From Saccoglossus kowalevskii (lineage: Eukaryota; Hemichordata; Enteropneusta; Harrimaniidae), in assembly GCF_000003605.2 (NCBI RefSeq), contig NW_003152253.1, positions 168,726-232,725 of the forward strand: a stretch of DNA of 64,000 bases, written 5' to 3'. A program made the position numbers and the translations under genes. Of the stretch, positions 11,401 through 26,800 are shown in pieces (position 1 is the stretch's first letter; each line of letters begins with the position of its first letter). The notes beneath the pieces are model-generated. The model made no database searches. It was not told where the DNA came from and saw nothing but the letters and a program-made list of their open reading frames with translations.

Positions 11401-14400
11401 GGATAATAATAAACTGTCACTTAATTGAACTGGGTGAAGGGTTTTAATGGGGATCTATTTATGTCCTCCTTCTTGCGATCTTTTTGTGATGAATTTTGGA
11501 GCACAAAACCGAGCGATGGTTTAATGTTATTTAATTACATTATTGTTATTTACCTGCGATTTTTAGAACCAACGATATAAGAAGTCAGAGATCGTAGTAA
11601 CGAAATCAAACTGCAACAAAGCATGCTGGGTGCGTCCACGGTAGATAAAAAAGGCCCTGTAACCAGCATTTTACATACATACATGTTAACCTCTCGTAGT
11701 CGTAATTTTGTTTTGTTTTTCGAGATACAAACTGATATGAATTTATACCGTAATAATTAACCTATTTTCTGAAAAAAATGTCAGTATTATCTAAATACTA
11801 TAATATGTACAATTTGATTGGTTATCTTAGAAATATACTATATTTAAATTAGTTCTCAAGTGTTATCGATTTACTATTAATATATTCAATACAATATTCA
11901 TGGGCCTGAACAGAAATACCGTAGTCATATTATGGTATATCGCAAATTTTTAGATGATATATTGAAGTATTTATTTTGATCAATCACAACACCGTTCATA
12001 TGATATTGATGTATCGGTTGACATAAAGCCAACAGGTTTGCAAATGTTATTTTTTATGTTGTTATATCGTCAAAATTTAAATGAAAGGCAGATATGACAG
12101 TTGGCAGCCTGTCACAACTTTGAAATCAACGTGTCGTCACTGAGTCTGTATATACGCAACACTATCGCAATAAGTGCGGATGCGATTAACAACACGAGCT
12201 TGCTTAAAATGTACTCGCCTTGAGGAATCATTCAGGCGTGAGCCTGTATTTGTTGTCATAGTTACACTTCACGGAAGTAAACAAAAACGTATATGTGGAA
12301 ATCATTAATAGTTCTCGAATACCAATAATAAGCAACACAGTTATTAAAATTTAGTCATATTCGGCATCACTGCGTGCTTTTAAGGTAAAGTGCTCGTTAT
12401 TAAAAAGAATTCTAGTAATTTTCTTCTACAATCAAACGTGCATGTTGACCTTACACATAGGTTAAGAAACACTTTGCCTGTATTTGGCTGTAATATATTG
12501 GCAATACAACTCAGACATACCCTTAATTTAGCACACAATACATTTATTTTCCAGACGTTAATGTAAATTACAGGCATATTACTCACGGCCACGGCAACAC
12601 GCCTAGTTCCGCTGTAAGCTAGCGCGCACTTCACCTCGCCAAAGTAACCCCCAAAAGGGTTCCGAATCGGAGTGTGTAATGAGCACGGACGTACAAAGAC
12701 TAGATAGACACACAAGCCGAATCTCTGACATTCACAAGTATATAATGCCGAGTATTTATGGCCAGTAAGACCAATCTAGCTACGATCGCCCCGAGGACAG
12801 GTACACATCCACCAGCCTGAGACCTGATATAAACTACAGGTAAATTTAATACAAACATATGAAAACGCAACAAACAATATATTTAATAATTGTTAACAAA
12901 ACTTCGCGGTTTCTATGGAGACGTGTTTCATCCACGCTACCATGTTACTGAAGATTTCGTCTAGTACGTTGCTAGATTGCTTTTAAGTTTGTGTTTGATT
13001 TCATATCCGAATCGAGTTGAAATTTACACAAAAAGCAATCAATTGTTCAAACAGTACACACTTGAACTAAACGCAATTGTCAAAATCCCGGTAACTACCA
13101 AATATAAGCACCTTCGAATTCTCGAATGTCCATCATTTGATCCCAGTGGATTAAATTTAGGCTATACCGTAAAAGCTTAATATTCACAATACATTTATGC
13201 CTTAATTTGCTCATTAATTTTCACAGCGTAGCAACGAGCCCCCAAATATTAAAGGGCGGTGATCTTCTCACCGCGTCCTTTTCGACATGGATACAACGCG
13301 CGTGGAATACGTTGTTTTTTTCCCACAAAATTTAGCACGTGCTGAGAGACGACAAACGCTCTTTAATTTCTCGCAACAAACGTTCATATTAAATAGTTCC
13401 CAGATGAACTGGTTACCGGTTTTGTTCTATGCTTGTTTATCGACTGCTGGGGTAATCATTGGAGATGAAAAATGATATTCAGTGTAAACATTCCTTGACC
13501 TTAGTTGGCCTGTAGTGTAAATGCAAGACACTAACACTACAAGCACAACTTCCGTTAATTTGCGTGACTAGCTAAGAACAACGACAATGGCCCCATCTTC
13601 CTGAAAATAGATCATTGACACATTGTGACCGTTGTAAGACTTTGCATTGAATTGTATTTGTATTCGTTGATCTGCGCAACATTCGAAGTCGCCATCTTTG
13701 TTTATATGAAACCCATATATCTCGCGCATGTGTGGCGCGAAGACTACCACCCTTTAAATATACCCCTTCATGTAAATTATACACGGAACAATTCTACAAT
13801 TTGAATCCCGTAGATCATTTCTATGGAAACAAAAAAGCGACATATTTTAGTTGGTGTCTAACTTGTAGATATAGTATTTACAATCGTTAACAAATTGACT
13901 TCTGTCAGTATAATGTTACCTTACATAAGTCATTAAGAAAATAAACAAACACATTCACACGCTTTGTTTATTCAGAATATGTTGGTGGTCACATAAATCA
14001 GATCATTTTAACAAAACCATACATTTTTAAAATGTAGTACAGTGAATTGTAATACGTATATTTATCATCTTTTTGTACACACAACATGATTTCTCAAACA
14101 TCATATTCTGAACTGCATGAATATGTTCACATATTTTTACCAGTTTAAGAGTACATCACAGAGACAAGTAAAAACCGAAAAAGTATAGATTAGGATCACA
14201 GGAAGTCAAGTTTGCTACCGTGAAGCACATTTCATTTGGCTATTTTGTTCTACGAAGATAATCCAAGCAAATGTTCGTACAGTACACATGCTGACTCTCA
14301 TTGTTAAGTGCTTATTCTCTTCTCTGGGGTCTATGTCAGAACTCAATCAATTATTGATAATCGATTAATTATTAATACGAATGAAAAAGTAACAAATAAT

Positions 14401-15661
14401 ATGCATTTGCAGTTTCCGAAGGTTGGTAGTTGAACTGGTATTTCTAGTTTACCACGACACATACGACGAATTGAAGCATGATTGTGTATAGTATTTCATA
14501 AATATAATATTGTGGACATGGTAGAACATTATATTTTTGGATTGTGTAAGTGCCGTAGATTGGTAGATTATTTTCCTGCTTTTACTTTCAACGTTTATAT
14601 CAATGGTCTTGGTGACCGACATAGCTGGTCTGCGATTGAGTGCGAAGAAGACCACGAAGAGGTATTATACAAAACAACTTATCATCACAAGTATCATACT
14701 TCGATGACGTCCATTGTGACAATTTCTGCAGTAATGACAAGCCACGATGTTATTGGATTATAGTCCTGCAAACTTAAAAGCAGCTAGCTCAAAAGCTTCA
14801 ATGTTGTTGTTGAAAAGGTAGAGCTATTTTTTAAGGCAAGGACGTTGTAAAACAGGGATGGTATCAACTGCTGAGTGGTCAATGTCAATGGATGGTGGAA
14901 AATTATTTCAACATCTCACTGTTCCGTGTCTTACTTATATTATGTTCACAGCTGTGCTCTTTTACACTTCTGTGTTGACTTCCCGGCGCAATGTGTGGCG
15001 ACATAAATGAAAACAGTTGCGACCACGTTACGCCGGCGTAAGTGGCTTAAATATGTCGGAGTTTACGCACGTTTTTAAATGCATTAGTGTTCCAAACTTT
15101 ATCAGAGTACCATAGTCTATTGACGTTAACCATATTTCAGACAGTGTAATCTGACGTAAAAAAAGAGTAAAAATTAAGAACATCACAGTGACGTCAAAAC
15201 AACGTGTGATACTCAATAAACAGGGAAATATTTTGAAGGTATTTCCACGCCTAATAACCGGCGATACACGTTTGAAAATGGTCAATTGTGATGAAGTAAG
15301 TGTATCTCAACGCAATATTTCCCTCACAAAGAGTGACCTGAGCTATAAACAAAGAGATTCAAGTTCACAATCCATGCCCTTCGCGCAAACGCGAGATCTC
15401 ACAGTGAAAGGAAAGTCACCTATTGTCAACTATTATTGAAACATTCCCTAATTGCGATTCAGCGCCATTGTGCGCATTATAGAGTAGCCGCCATATTCAT
15501 TCTACACCTCTTGTGAAAACACGGTTCTATANNNNNNNNNNNNNNNNNNNNNNNNNNNNNNNNNNNNNNNNNNNNNNNNNNNNNNNNNNNNNNNNNNNNN
15601 NNNTATGTCCTCTGAAGTAGCTATATATATATATTTTTGTCCTCGCAACATATAGCAATCC

Positions 15662-15693
<32 letters not shown>

Positions 15694-18600
15694 GAATAAA
15701 TTAGAAAATCCAAAAATTTAAAATGTGTATTCATAAATATTTTCCCCGTAATTTTATATGTACAATTTGAATCCAAAGTTGTTTAAAATTTAGTGTCCTT
15801 GAACTGATGTTATTGTTTAAAATATCATTGTAAAATTTACTGTTGTTACTATTTGACAGTAACCATGGATACAACAAATGGTAAACCAAATTAAAACCAA
15901 CGCTAGCTTAAGGCAACAAATCATCTAGCTGTACATCACAACGCGTCTTCCCACGGCCACCAGGCAGCCTCCAAAATATGCTAAAATAACCGAATTTATT
16001 ACCAGCAGAGACCGCGAAACCCCACCGACCAATGTCAAAAGGCGTATCCTGACAAATTGAATGTAACCTTTATTAATGAAAAGAAAATAGTACTGTCAAA
16101 TAATTGTAAACTAATATTAGTTGCCAACATAGAAATTAAGTAATTAAGGCCGAATACACGGCGTGGTAATTACTATGTTAAATCATGGTTTTGAAAAAAA
16201 CACATCTTTATAACATGTATATTCTTGGACATCTTGTAGGCTAGCTCCAATGCTTTTTTTACATCACATTGTAAGTATGACATATAATCCGTGTCCGGTT
16301 TACGGAAAGTGAGTGTATCTTGTGGCTCACGCTTGGCACGTTCGATATTCTGAAACTAAATATTTATTATCGGTTGGAACCGTTATTTGCGGGATGTTTG
16401 TTAAGATGATGTCTGCCCTTGTGTCTGGTGCTGTTATGGACTGGATCATTGCGACATGTGCACACATGGACTGTTGCCTGGGTAACAATGCATTATGTTA
16501 CATATTCAAGTTAAAGTAGTCGCGTGTAAAGTCACCTGAAAATCACGGTTGCCATTAATACAATTAACGTTAGGTTTAGAGCATCATGCTAGAGCATACT
16601 CCGACTTTAGTTCCGACTTTGGTTTGGTTGTCGCTAGGAACACACGTGTGAATATTACTTAACTGCTGTTAGTCTTTAGTTTATAGGACGTTTTTTTAGT
16701 AGGATAAAAAGGGTGTTGTTTATGCATCTCTCAAATCATGTAAATATATATTTAATAACTCTTGACGACATTGCCATGTAGCATGACAGTTTGAACAAAA
16801 TGATTTGAGAACATTCTATATTAAGTTCTAATACGCAAATGTAGGTAAACGCAGCTGAATCAAGACAATTCAATGAGAGCGGGGAAACGTGATCATCGCC
16901 ATAGGGCTTCATCACGTTGACAGGTATTAACAAACCAAAATGAAATACTTAATTAAGTACATCATTTGTGGTAATTTAATAATCTGGATATTGAAAATAT
17001 CGACATTTTGCCAATTAGGGTATAACTGCCAAATAAATCACAAGTGTGAAACCATTAATCTCCACGAGAACGATGCGCTGATGGCTATCTGAGAGAACCG
17101 GTCCCAATTAATATATCAAAATGGAATGTTTATTTTAATGTATCGCACTATTTGAAGCCACACCATACTCATGATTTGTGTGGGGCAAGTGGAGAACGAG
17201 AAACAAACCTCAAATGTCAATATTCAGTTATTTGCAAAGACATGGCTCGGTAAAAATCGCTTACTGCAATGATGGAAGCTGGCAGATGATAAGATGAAGC
17301 ACAAATTGGTACATGCAACAAAAGATAAAACATGACTTAGACATTTGTTCACTTCATGTTCGCTAGATGGATTCCCGAATGCTCTTAAGAGACACCAATT
17401 ATATTTGTAATATCGTTCCCATCTTGCTTAATCAAACTCAGCTTAGATGTTTAACCAAGGGAATATGTAAGATGGAAACCAGTACACGCTAACATAACAC
17501 ATAATAATGACCAGTTTTCAAATGCTAACACAGTTTCTAATTCATATTCCGAGATAAGGTTCGAGGTTTCCATTCTTAGAAATAAGTCAAGGAGCGACAT
17601 ATACAGTAACGGCACTCCGTCTTGATTAGTCTAACACGTTTTTTTTCTAGAAAGGTTAAAGGAGATAGAACTGAAATCTATTGGAGCGTAATGCCACAAG
17701 ACATATGGACCCATTATCGATATTTGAAGCATTGTTGGAAATAACAGTTATTGCATAAGATGAATGACTATGTAAGAATACAATCTTTTATATGGTTCCT
17801 AATATTGGAATTCCAAACATGGGTTATTACAAATGGGGAAACAGATGATCATAGTTAAATGCTTGTAATGTTCTGGGAATAATTATTCCAAATTGTATAC
17901 ACTATATAGATCAGCAGTAATGCTGATGATGGCACCGCCGATGGGAGCGATACGGAATGTGATTCAGTAAACCGACTAGGCACAGCAGAGTTGGATTTAG
18001 TAGATGTAATGTTCCATATGTTCATATAAGCATAATCAACCTTTCTGCTAAATAAATAAACCACTTCCGGCATTCCAGACAAATAGACAAATCGTTTCTA
18101 TATTTAACATTATCCCAAATGCATATTTGCCAATGTCACTTTTCATCTTGCCTCCGGGATTTTCTGAACTGTGACATCTTGTGCTGATTAATGGACAGAA
18201 GTCGCTTCTAGGGTCAAGCTGATGAGACTCTCAGATGCCTTCTGCTCTTCTCATTCAGTCGACTGTGCCACTAATAGACGCTGAGTATTAGCAGAGAGGA
18301 CTATATAACCCTTAAACGAACTACTGAATACACACTTCTACAGACCTACTCTGAATATACCAGAGTACGCGTCAAATGATTCTAACGAACAGGAATGCCA
18401 AATCAAATTATTTTCCATTAGACAGACAACTGTTTTATGCAATTCAATAAGACGTTGCCCAGCGTCTCTTCAGAAGCATCCCCTTAAGCCTTTCGTATAA
18501 GCTTGTTTCTAAAAGATGAATATAACATTATCCAATTTAATAGCAATTAGTCTTTGCAATGTACATATATCCTACCCATGCGCACATCTTTTAAAATGAA

Positions 18601-21600
18601 CACCATCGATGCTATGCCTTGGCGTAAGAGGGTGCTAATTGCAGCTTTCAACGTCTTTTAGATACAAACTTACATACATAGAGTGAACTTTTCTGTTAAA
18701 AAAGTTAAAAATAAAAAATAAAATATTTGGAGTTTCATCTTTAGATTTTACTCGATAGTGGTCAATTGTATGCGTATTAAAACAAATAAAATGAAAACCA
18801 ATATCAGGTCTGAATACTAGTAGCTAAACATGTTGCACTGCATTCTAAGTGCATGTGTAATGCAAATGACTTAACGACAATTTTACTGAAAACTAAATCT
18901 TATTTTGTCGCACGACGTGTTTACCAGTCATTATTGGTGGTAACTGTAGATCTATTTGTAATAATGTCCATGTCTAGACGTCTCTATTCGTTATTCCTGT
19001 TCTTTGAATGTATATTCTAAATTGGCAATCAACTATGTAAATATGTTGGTTCGCCATTCGTAACATGTCCACGTTACAGCTTCGGTCATAATTTCGCGGA
19101 GTATAGCATGGTCATATATCTCCCCCCCCCCCAAATTGTGACAATTGTTGTATTTTGACTGCTGTTCATGAAGATCGTCCAAGGAAAGATTTATTAAATA
19201 GTGCAATATCAGCATTCTTTTGTTTACATAAATTAAGTAATTAATGCGGTTATTCCCATTGCTCGATTTAAAATGCTGAAGAGCGTCGACGATTTTTGTT
19301 GTTGAATCTCTAAAGAAATGCCAACAAATAAACATTTGGTATCTTACATAATTGTTACAATACAATATTCATACATTGTTTTAAAACCAGTAAAAGGTCA
19401 GTGTTTCAATTTTTCTGTTATACGGCTATATATAAGGGACTATAAAACGAGACGTTTTTTAATTGATAAAGTAATATTTAATTGAAGATAGTGAGTATAT
19501 ATGTTTCCACTATAAGAACATAACCGTGTAGTCGTTGCATGGCCCCTTGTCCCATACGATTCCTATGCAATATACAGATAACACATGTAAATGCACTGAA
19601 TATTCAATATTGCAAATAAATAAAGTCCAATTTTTCACCCAAGGGCATATTGGTATTTGTATTATGTAAATGAGATTATTAATATGCATGATGTTTACAA
19701 TATCGCGTGCTTGTCACAAAATATTCAAATCATCATCAACATATCCACATAATTGACCGACTTGTATCAATCGACTAGACAGGCTCCATCACTGTATAAT
19801 CGCGAAACACATATATGAAAAAACTATTTTTGAAATCACAGTGCTGTCAGTTATTGCGAGAAATGCGTTTGAATTCATGCTACATTCACCCCACGATTGC
19901 GTCTAGAATGTATCATTGAATGTAAAAAGTGTTGCTATTGAGGAGACTTATTCTATTATCTTTTAGTGCTAGTGATTCGCATTGATTCAATAAAGCTTTC
20001 TTTGTGACAGTAAACGTTCATTCAGCTTCTTTGTATGTCTAATATTATTATATTTTTAACATTCCATGTAGAAATGCAGGTTTATGGATGTTCGGAGTCC
20101 TAAAATTATGTTTTTGCTTGTTTTATATTTAGACAGTGTTGCCTTACACACTCTTAACACTTTGGATGCTGGTCAACAAGAGGGACGAATTAAAAAAAGC
20201 GATTTTCAAAATATTAACACTTGTGTAAAAATTGGCCTTGCATTTTAGTTCTTCATCTTCAAATAGCTCTCAGAGTTTGTGTCTATTGGATTTGAAATTT
20301 CAACACTGAGTAGGCAGTTTGTTTCTTGAGAAAAAGGTGTTTTTGTTATATTGTGTTTTGTTCTTGGATAGAAGTGTTAAATACTTGAGAAGACCAAATT
20401 ACATGGATAACACCCTGTTTGTCACATTTTTACAGGTGAAAAACATCTATATAGAATATAGTACATTTGTATTTGTGTTTAATTAGTTGTTAATCCCTCT
20501 AGAATAACTGTGACATATGGGTCTCAAATAAAGTGTATCGGTGCTGTCGCAGTTGTATTCTTGGAAAGATGAGCATTGATGTCACGTGATATGATGTTTG
20601 ACATTCTGTCTTCGCCGCAAAGCAGAGTCAATGCCCCCAAGTTGAACTCCATTAGTTATAGGGTCGGTGCTGCAAATATGTCCCTGTTCACTCCTGGGTA
20701 TTAGGCAATTAAGGCTTGAACTGTGCGAGAATTGATTCCTGACACGTCGAAATTAATAATTCATTCAAACAAAACGGCATGCTTAGATAACGTGATAAAC
20801 TAATGAATTTGCTGTGAGTTATTGAAACATCACAAAGTTTGAATTTGGACGTCATTATATACCATTATACCAGTCTTTAGAGTTGTATTCATTGCGTCTG
20901 GTGTGTCGCCAAAAACACAGACATGTCTATACTTTACAGACATGCTATGAATACCGATTACATATGAATATATTGCATTACTTATTCAACAATTCACACA
21001 CAAAGAAGACGTTCCTTATTAGATATAGTTTGAATTGAAATGTTTCAAAATGAAAAACATATACTGTCACATACTCATTCAGGAACCTAAGTGTTAACAA
21101 TTTGGGGTTAATATGCTTGAAATGGAATTTGCTTAACTTGTTTTTGTATATTAAATACGCATTAATACAATGCATAACTTAATTTTACAAATATATGTGA
21201 AACAAGTGTGTAAGGGTTTCAGTGTTTCGGGTGTTTTGATTGTAATATAGGTAACGCAATACACTTCAAATAGTGAATACTGGTACTTTATTGAATTACA
21301 GCTATTAACGATACAGAGCACATAACAGCCACAACAATTGGTTTTAAAACGTAAACGCTTTTACGTAGGGATCCTACACCACTCGGTGGAAACTGTTAGC
21401 ATCGTTGGTTGCACTATCGTAATTTGATATGTATATGATTTGTTACATGACTTGTTTTAGTTAACGAACCACATTCGTGGTGTTGTTACTTTAATCAGCG
21501 GAAATACTAAACCCGCAAAACATGTAAAAATCAAAAGTATTAAATAGTTTCCATATTGCTTCTTAATTAAATATTAAATAGCGATCAGCAAAGGTAATTG

Positions 21601-23785
21601 GTAAAACACAAAATGCACTCAAAAATGGAAATTAACACATCAATATGACGACGTATTTGTTACTTTAATCAGCGGAAATACTAAACCCGCAAAACATGTA
21701 AAAATCAAAAGTATTAAATAGTTTCCATATTGCTTCTTAATTAAATATTAAATAGCGATCAGCAAAGGTAATTGGTAAAACACAAAATGCACTCAAAAAT
21801 GGAAATTAACACATCAATATGACGACGTATTTCCACTTAAAAAACTACACGACAGACTGATTCACTGTTGAAATGGACGGCTGAGTGTCATGATGCAGAT
21901 CAAGGTGTACTTATCAAGATTGTGCTACACGTCAGCAATTGACACGGTCACGCTTTCTCCTACTTAGAATATAGAAACACGCTCATCCATCCATCCATGC
22001 ATGCTTATGTCGAATACGTGTATTCAATCCATAGAAGCAATTTATTATAACGCAATCTCACTCTACGTTAAAATAACTTGCCATGGCGGGTTAAAGAGAC
22101 CTTGGAAATCAAGTGAGTGACGTAATACACGTCATGTCATAGTCGTTTTTGAAGCCGCGTCGAGTGAAACTATAATGGGGGCGAACGTCGATTCAAGAAA
22201 GAACAAGGAACGTTAGGTTATCAATTGCAGGGATAGAAGCCAAGTGATGAGACGGGGGAACAAATGTAAATGTAACGGGGGCATTTTATATTTTATATCA
22301 ATTACATTTTATATCAATTAGATAACACTTCTTTTATCGATCATGGGGGCGAATACCAAATATTAAACCTTCGTGCTCGCATAGGATGACACATTTGTAT
22401 AGGGGGATTATATTGTTCCATCTTCAAACCCGGGGATCAAGAAGAAACGTGTCAGTTCGCGGAGGTAGATTATAAATATTGCATCGCCAACTTGTTATAC
22501 ATATTGACACTGACATTCAATTGACCGCACATATTTATTCCGACCATTTGGGAATGCATTACAATGATTCTTTGGGACATATTTTTAAAATTGAGTTCAA
22601 GAAAATGATTACATTTTCAAATTTAAATATCGAAATACATTTTATATTTAACACTTATCAAAAAAAAAAACGATGTTCGCAGAATGGTCTTCGTATTTTT
22701 CACAAGTAGCCGTATGAAAATATCATGGAATGTTCGGGGAATCATTTAACTGATGAAAATGGTATAAAACCAATATAAGCCTTAATTAATAACTTACATC
22801 AAGTTTCAAACAAAACAGAATCTTATGCTTTAATATCAGTAATCGAACAAGTGTGTCCCCTCGAACCTTAGTATTATCTAACCACACGTCTACATATCAT
22901 CTCAGCTAGTTAGATGTCTGCATGTATTATTGATAGGATAGGTAGATTTCAGCTCATCTCATTGATTGGGCTAGTCAGCGGATGTTCAGTGAAATCAGCG
23001 TTGCGTCAATTGGCTTTTTCTTGTGCCCTGATTATTACTCCACTACAGGCACACGAAAGAGATTTACTATCTCAAAATTATGCCTTTTTATTCGGCGCGT
23101 TTGATCTATCGAGCAGTACCTGAGCTGCTTTCCGCGTTAAGTTGTGAGGCTATATCCAATACATTGATTGTCATTATTCAGTGTGTGCGTTTGTGATCGA
23201 TGAGTAATTTAAAGTTATCAAAAACAAGTACGAACTCTTTTTATTCAGGAAAGTCTGAAACTGGTGTGTCTATTTAACACCATGTTCCCAAACGACGTAC
23301 ACCTACATACTATCGAAGATAAATATTTTCCGGCAGAGGAAATATTAAAAGTCAGATGCGCAGAAATATATGTGGTTAAACATTGTCTGTAGTGTATTTC
23401 ACAGAGAAATGGTCTGCGCATGTCTATCTAGTCAATGTATGAATGCGTGCATTTCACGATATTTTTTAGTCGCCTTTTGAAGGGGGTGCATTAGTGTGAC
23501 AGTGGCGGCAGCTTTGGCGTAGTCGTTAGTTCGAGTCTATGTGTTGTATATTCATATGTATATTTTACATGTTCTGAAGCATCAAGCATATGTCGCATCC
23601 GTAACCGTTGGCGCCGAATACGCACGATGTCGCAACGTTCAATGTTTTCACAATAACTGCGATATTATTCAATTTAAACCCGCGAAAAGAAAACACAAGT
23701 AAAAACATGTTAAACTGTCATTGTTTTGTTCCACAAGCGAACCAAAAGTTAGCATTAATTTGTAAAACGATGTAAACTCTCCAAA

Positions 23786-23834
<49 letters not shown>

Positions 23835-26800
23835 TCGACAGCTCGCACACCATCTCAGTCCAGTGATATAGATAGTAATATAATTGGATATATTTATAAC
23901 AGAATACGATTTTCAGCAAACGTAAATTATCGAGACCAGAAAATACGCGATTCTGTCTACTTATTTAATTTACAATAAAGGTACTTTTCGGGACTTATTG
24001 TTTCAGCAGTTTAATTAATGTGTGATTTAGTCGCATCGCAATCTTTCTGAATTGATAAATTATTTACTGACAATGCTATTTTTAATATTGTCACGTCCGT
24101 AAATGTTAATGCCCGATCGTTTCCGCTTATTTAATTTGCAACAAAAATATCTTTTAAATTGTCGCGATGTCATTTGTTAATGTGTATTATTTCCGACTTC
24201 CATATTTTTTAAAACTACTTGGGCGTGAGAGTTTAATGCATAGTCTTTCCGACTTACATACTTAAAAAAATTTAAGACATAATATTCTAATGTATAAATT
24301 ATTTAATCCGACAGTTTTTGGTGCTCGACCTTACTGTGACAGTCCTACTAAAGAAGCTGAGTGGCAACAAACGCACTTTTTAAAAATATTTAAATATTCT
24401 TTTTGCGAAATCTGCCATGACAAACGAACTGCTTAAATTGTAGGAAAGTAATTATTCAATGCAAGACTGTTCAGATTTATTTAATTTATGACAAATGTAC
24501 TTTGTAAGAACATAAAAATTAATGCTCGACCTGTCCGAGTTTAATTGACGACAAGCATACTTTTAAATTGTCGGAGCGTAAGATTTAAAATAATTACACT
24601 GAGAACGCAGTCGGCTACATGATTTAAGTCTGGCAACTGCGACCCCTGCATCCACGGGGAAGTTTTCATTTTTATTCTTTAAAATAATGTACATTATGTG
24701 TATTACCGTAAATACATTGAGAACATAGTCGACCATATTATTACGCGCTGTAGCCACTACGACCACCATGGACACGGAGACGTTGCACTAACTTGTACTT
24801 TAAAATAATGTATATTGAGACAACATTCAAACACACGATTTAACGCTGTGCCGATGCAATCAAGACAATTTGCATTGACCTGTACTTTAAGGCACTAAAC
24901 ATTTCGCGTAAATACATTGATACAGCAGTCGACACTATGATTTAAACTTGCCATTGTGACTAGTGCAACCAAATCACGTTAGCGCCAGGTATGTATTAAA
25001 CCGGAGATTCTTCTATTGGCATATACAGTCAAACAAAAGATAACGATAAATACAACTGGAATTGTTGTTTTAGATTCGTTTGGCAAATTGTTAAGAACAT
25101 AGCAAGCTGTCGACACTTTCTAGATCATATCCTACTTGAGTACTGGCCATTAAAACCCCTAAAGCAAATGCCGTGATCGGATGAATGCACGATCTACGCT
25201 TATGAGTAAAACCTTATTAGGCTCCTCTGCTGTTTAGATCGTTCCACTGGTAGACGCTATCTTTTGCAATTAACCCAAAATCTCCTGCAACCAAAAGACG
25301 CCAAATTGTCTACATTTCCGTTCCACGATTTAGACTGGGGGAATTATAATCAATGGAAAGATTAAATAAAAAAAACGGTTATTTGACGTAATCAATTGAC
25401 ACAACTGATTGAATTAGTACTGCTATTCTTTTTTTTTAAAGATTTTATTTAATCAAAACAAAGACAATTGATCAAAAAAATTGCAATCACCGTGTTGCAG
25501 GCACGTGGAAATACAGGGGGTAAGTAGCTTATGCAAATGTAGTCTTATTCTCGAGGGACATAGAAGTGATGCAATAGTCTTTGAATTATCGTGATAGCAG
25601 TGTAAGTAAGTGTTTCCCATAGTGCGTGCTGTTGACAGCTATCTTTGCCCGCAAGACGCCTTGGTACATTAGACCACATATTGAATCAGAATACAGGCGT
25701 CGACCAAGTGTTAATTCAGAATTTTACAAAAGTCAAGTAAAGTCAAAGGTGGCGATAATAGATTTGCCCGATATAGGTAAATACAGAAGAATTTCAATCT
25801 CTATTTTGGCACGCGTCTGAACAATTTCTGTTTTGAGGACGAATGTTTTTGTGTAAGTAAGTATATCGAGGGTCGGCAAGGGGTATTTCGTAAGCTGTAA
25901 TCTATTGTTTATATTTTCGTAATAATGTAATTTGAATAAATAAAAAACGTAAATTCGTAAACATGGATAAGGTGTAAAATGTAATCAGCTATTTTATTCG
26001 TCCGTAATTTGTACAAAAAATTGATTTTTTGTAAGCGTATAAAGCGTGTTCAACATTAAATGACGTAATTCATACGCAATTTCCAATTTTGATACTTAAA
26101 CACAAATTATCAAATATATTATAAAAAGGTAAAATGTAATTAGGAATTTACTTTATCTGTAAAGTGTGAAAATCTATTTTTCACTGTAATTGGAACTTTT
26201 CTTTTTATTTCCTGTAAAAACGTCAAATGCATTTTTTATTTCCTGTAACCTGTACCAGCTATCTCCCCTTGCCCCCTATATATCCAATATAATGGTTTCT
26301 GTTTTTGATGTTCCAATTTTATAGATTATGGCAAATGTTGAACCAAATACTGGCAGTGACTGGCAGTGTTTATGAACATTGACGTCAAGTCAATAAACTC
26401 AACGTTTTCTACTTTTTGAGGTAGCAAATGTTCTTTGAAACATTTTATAACATACTCCGATTAAGTACAATGCACAGTATTTGGAGTATCACCATAAGTG
26501 TAGTGGTAGTACACACCGTGCCGACGTAACAGCCAGGGAACAATGGATCTAACCATAATTAAATGTTGAATTATATTTCACCAGTGTGTCACGATTGCAA
26601 ATGCAGGAATGTGATAGAATGAGAGGTAGTTTTAATTCATGCGAGCCGGTCTAAATACTTGATATACCACGGTATTCTGTTCCAAGCGTGGATAATATGA
26701 GGTTATTACGAGGATACCTTAAAGTATGCACGAAGACAGTACAGCGGAAGTATTGACCGACGTGCAGCAGAGGTCGATGCGACGGTGTACTGTCTGATCT

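Noticed and set aside
13254-13274. Hairpin GCGGTGATCTTCTCACCGC, considered as a histone-type 3' stem-loop
   Set aside because: Sequence does not match the histone stem-loop consensus and no histone gene precedes it.
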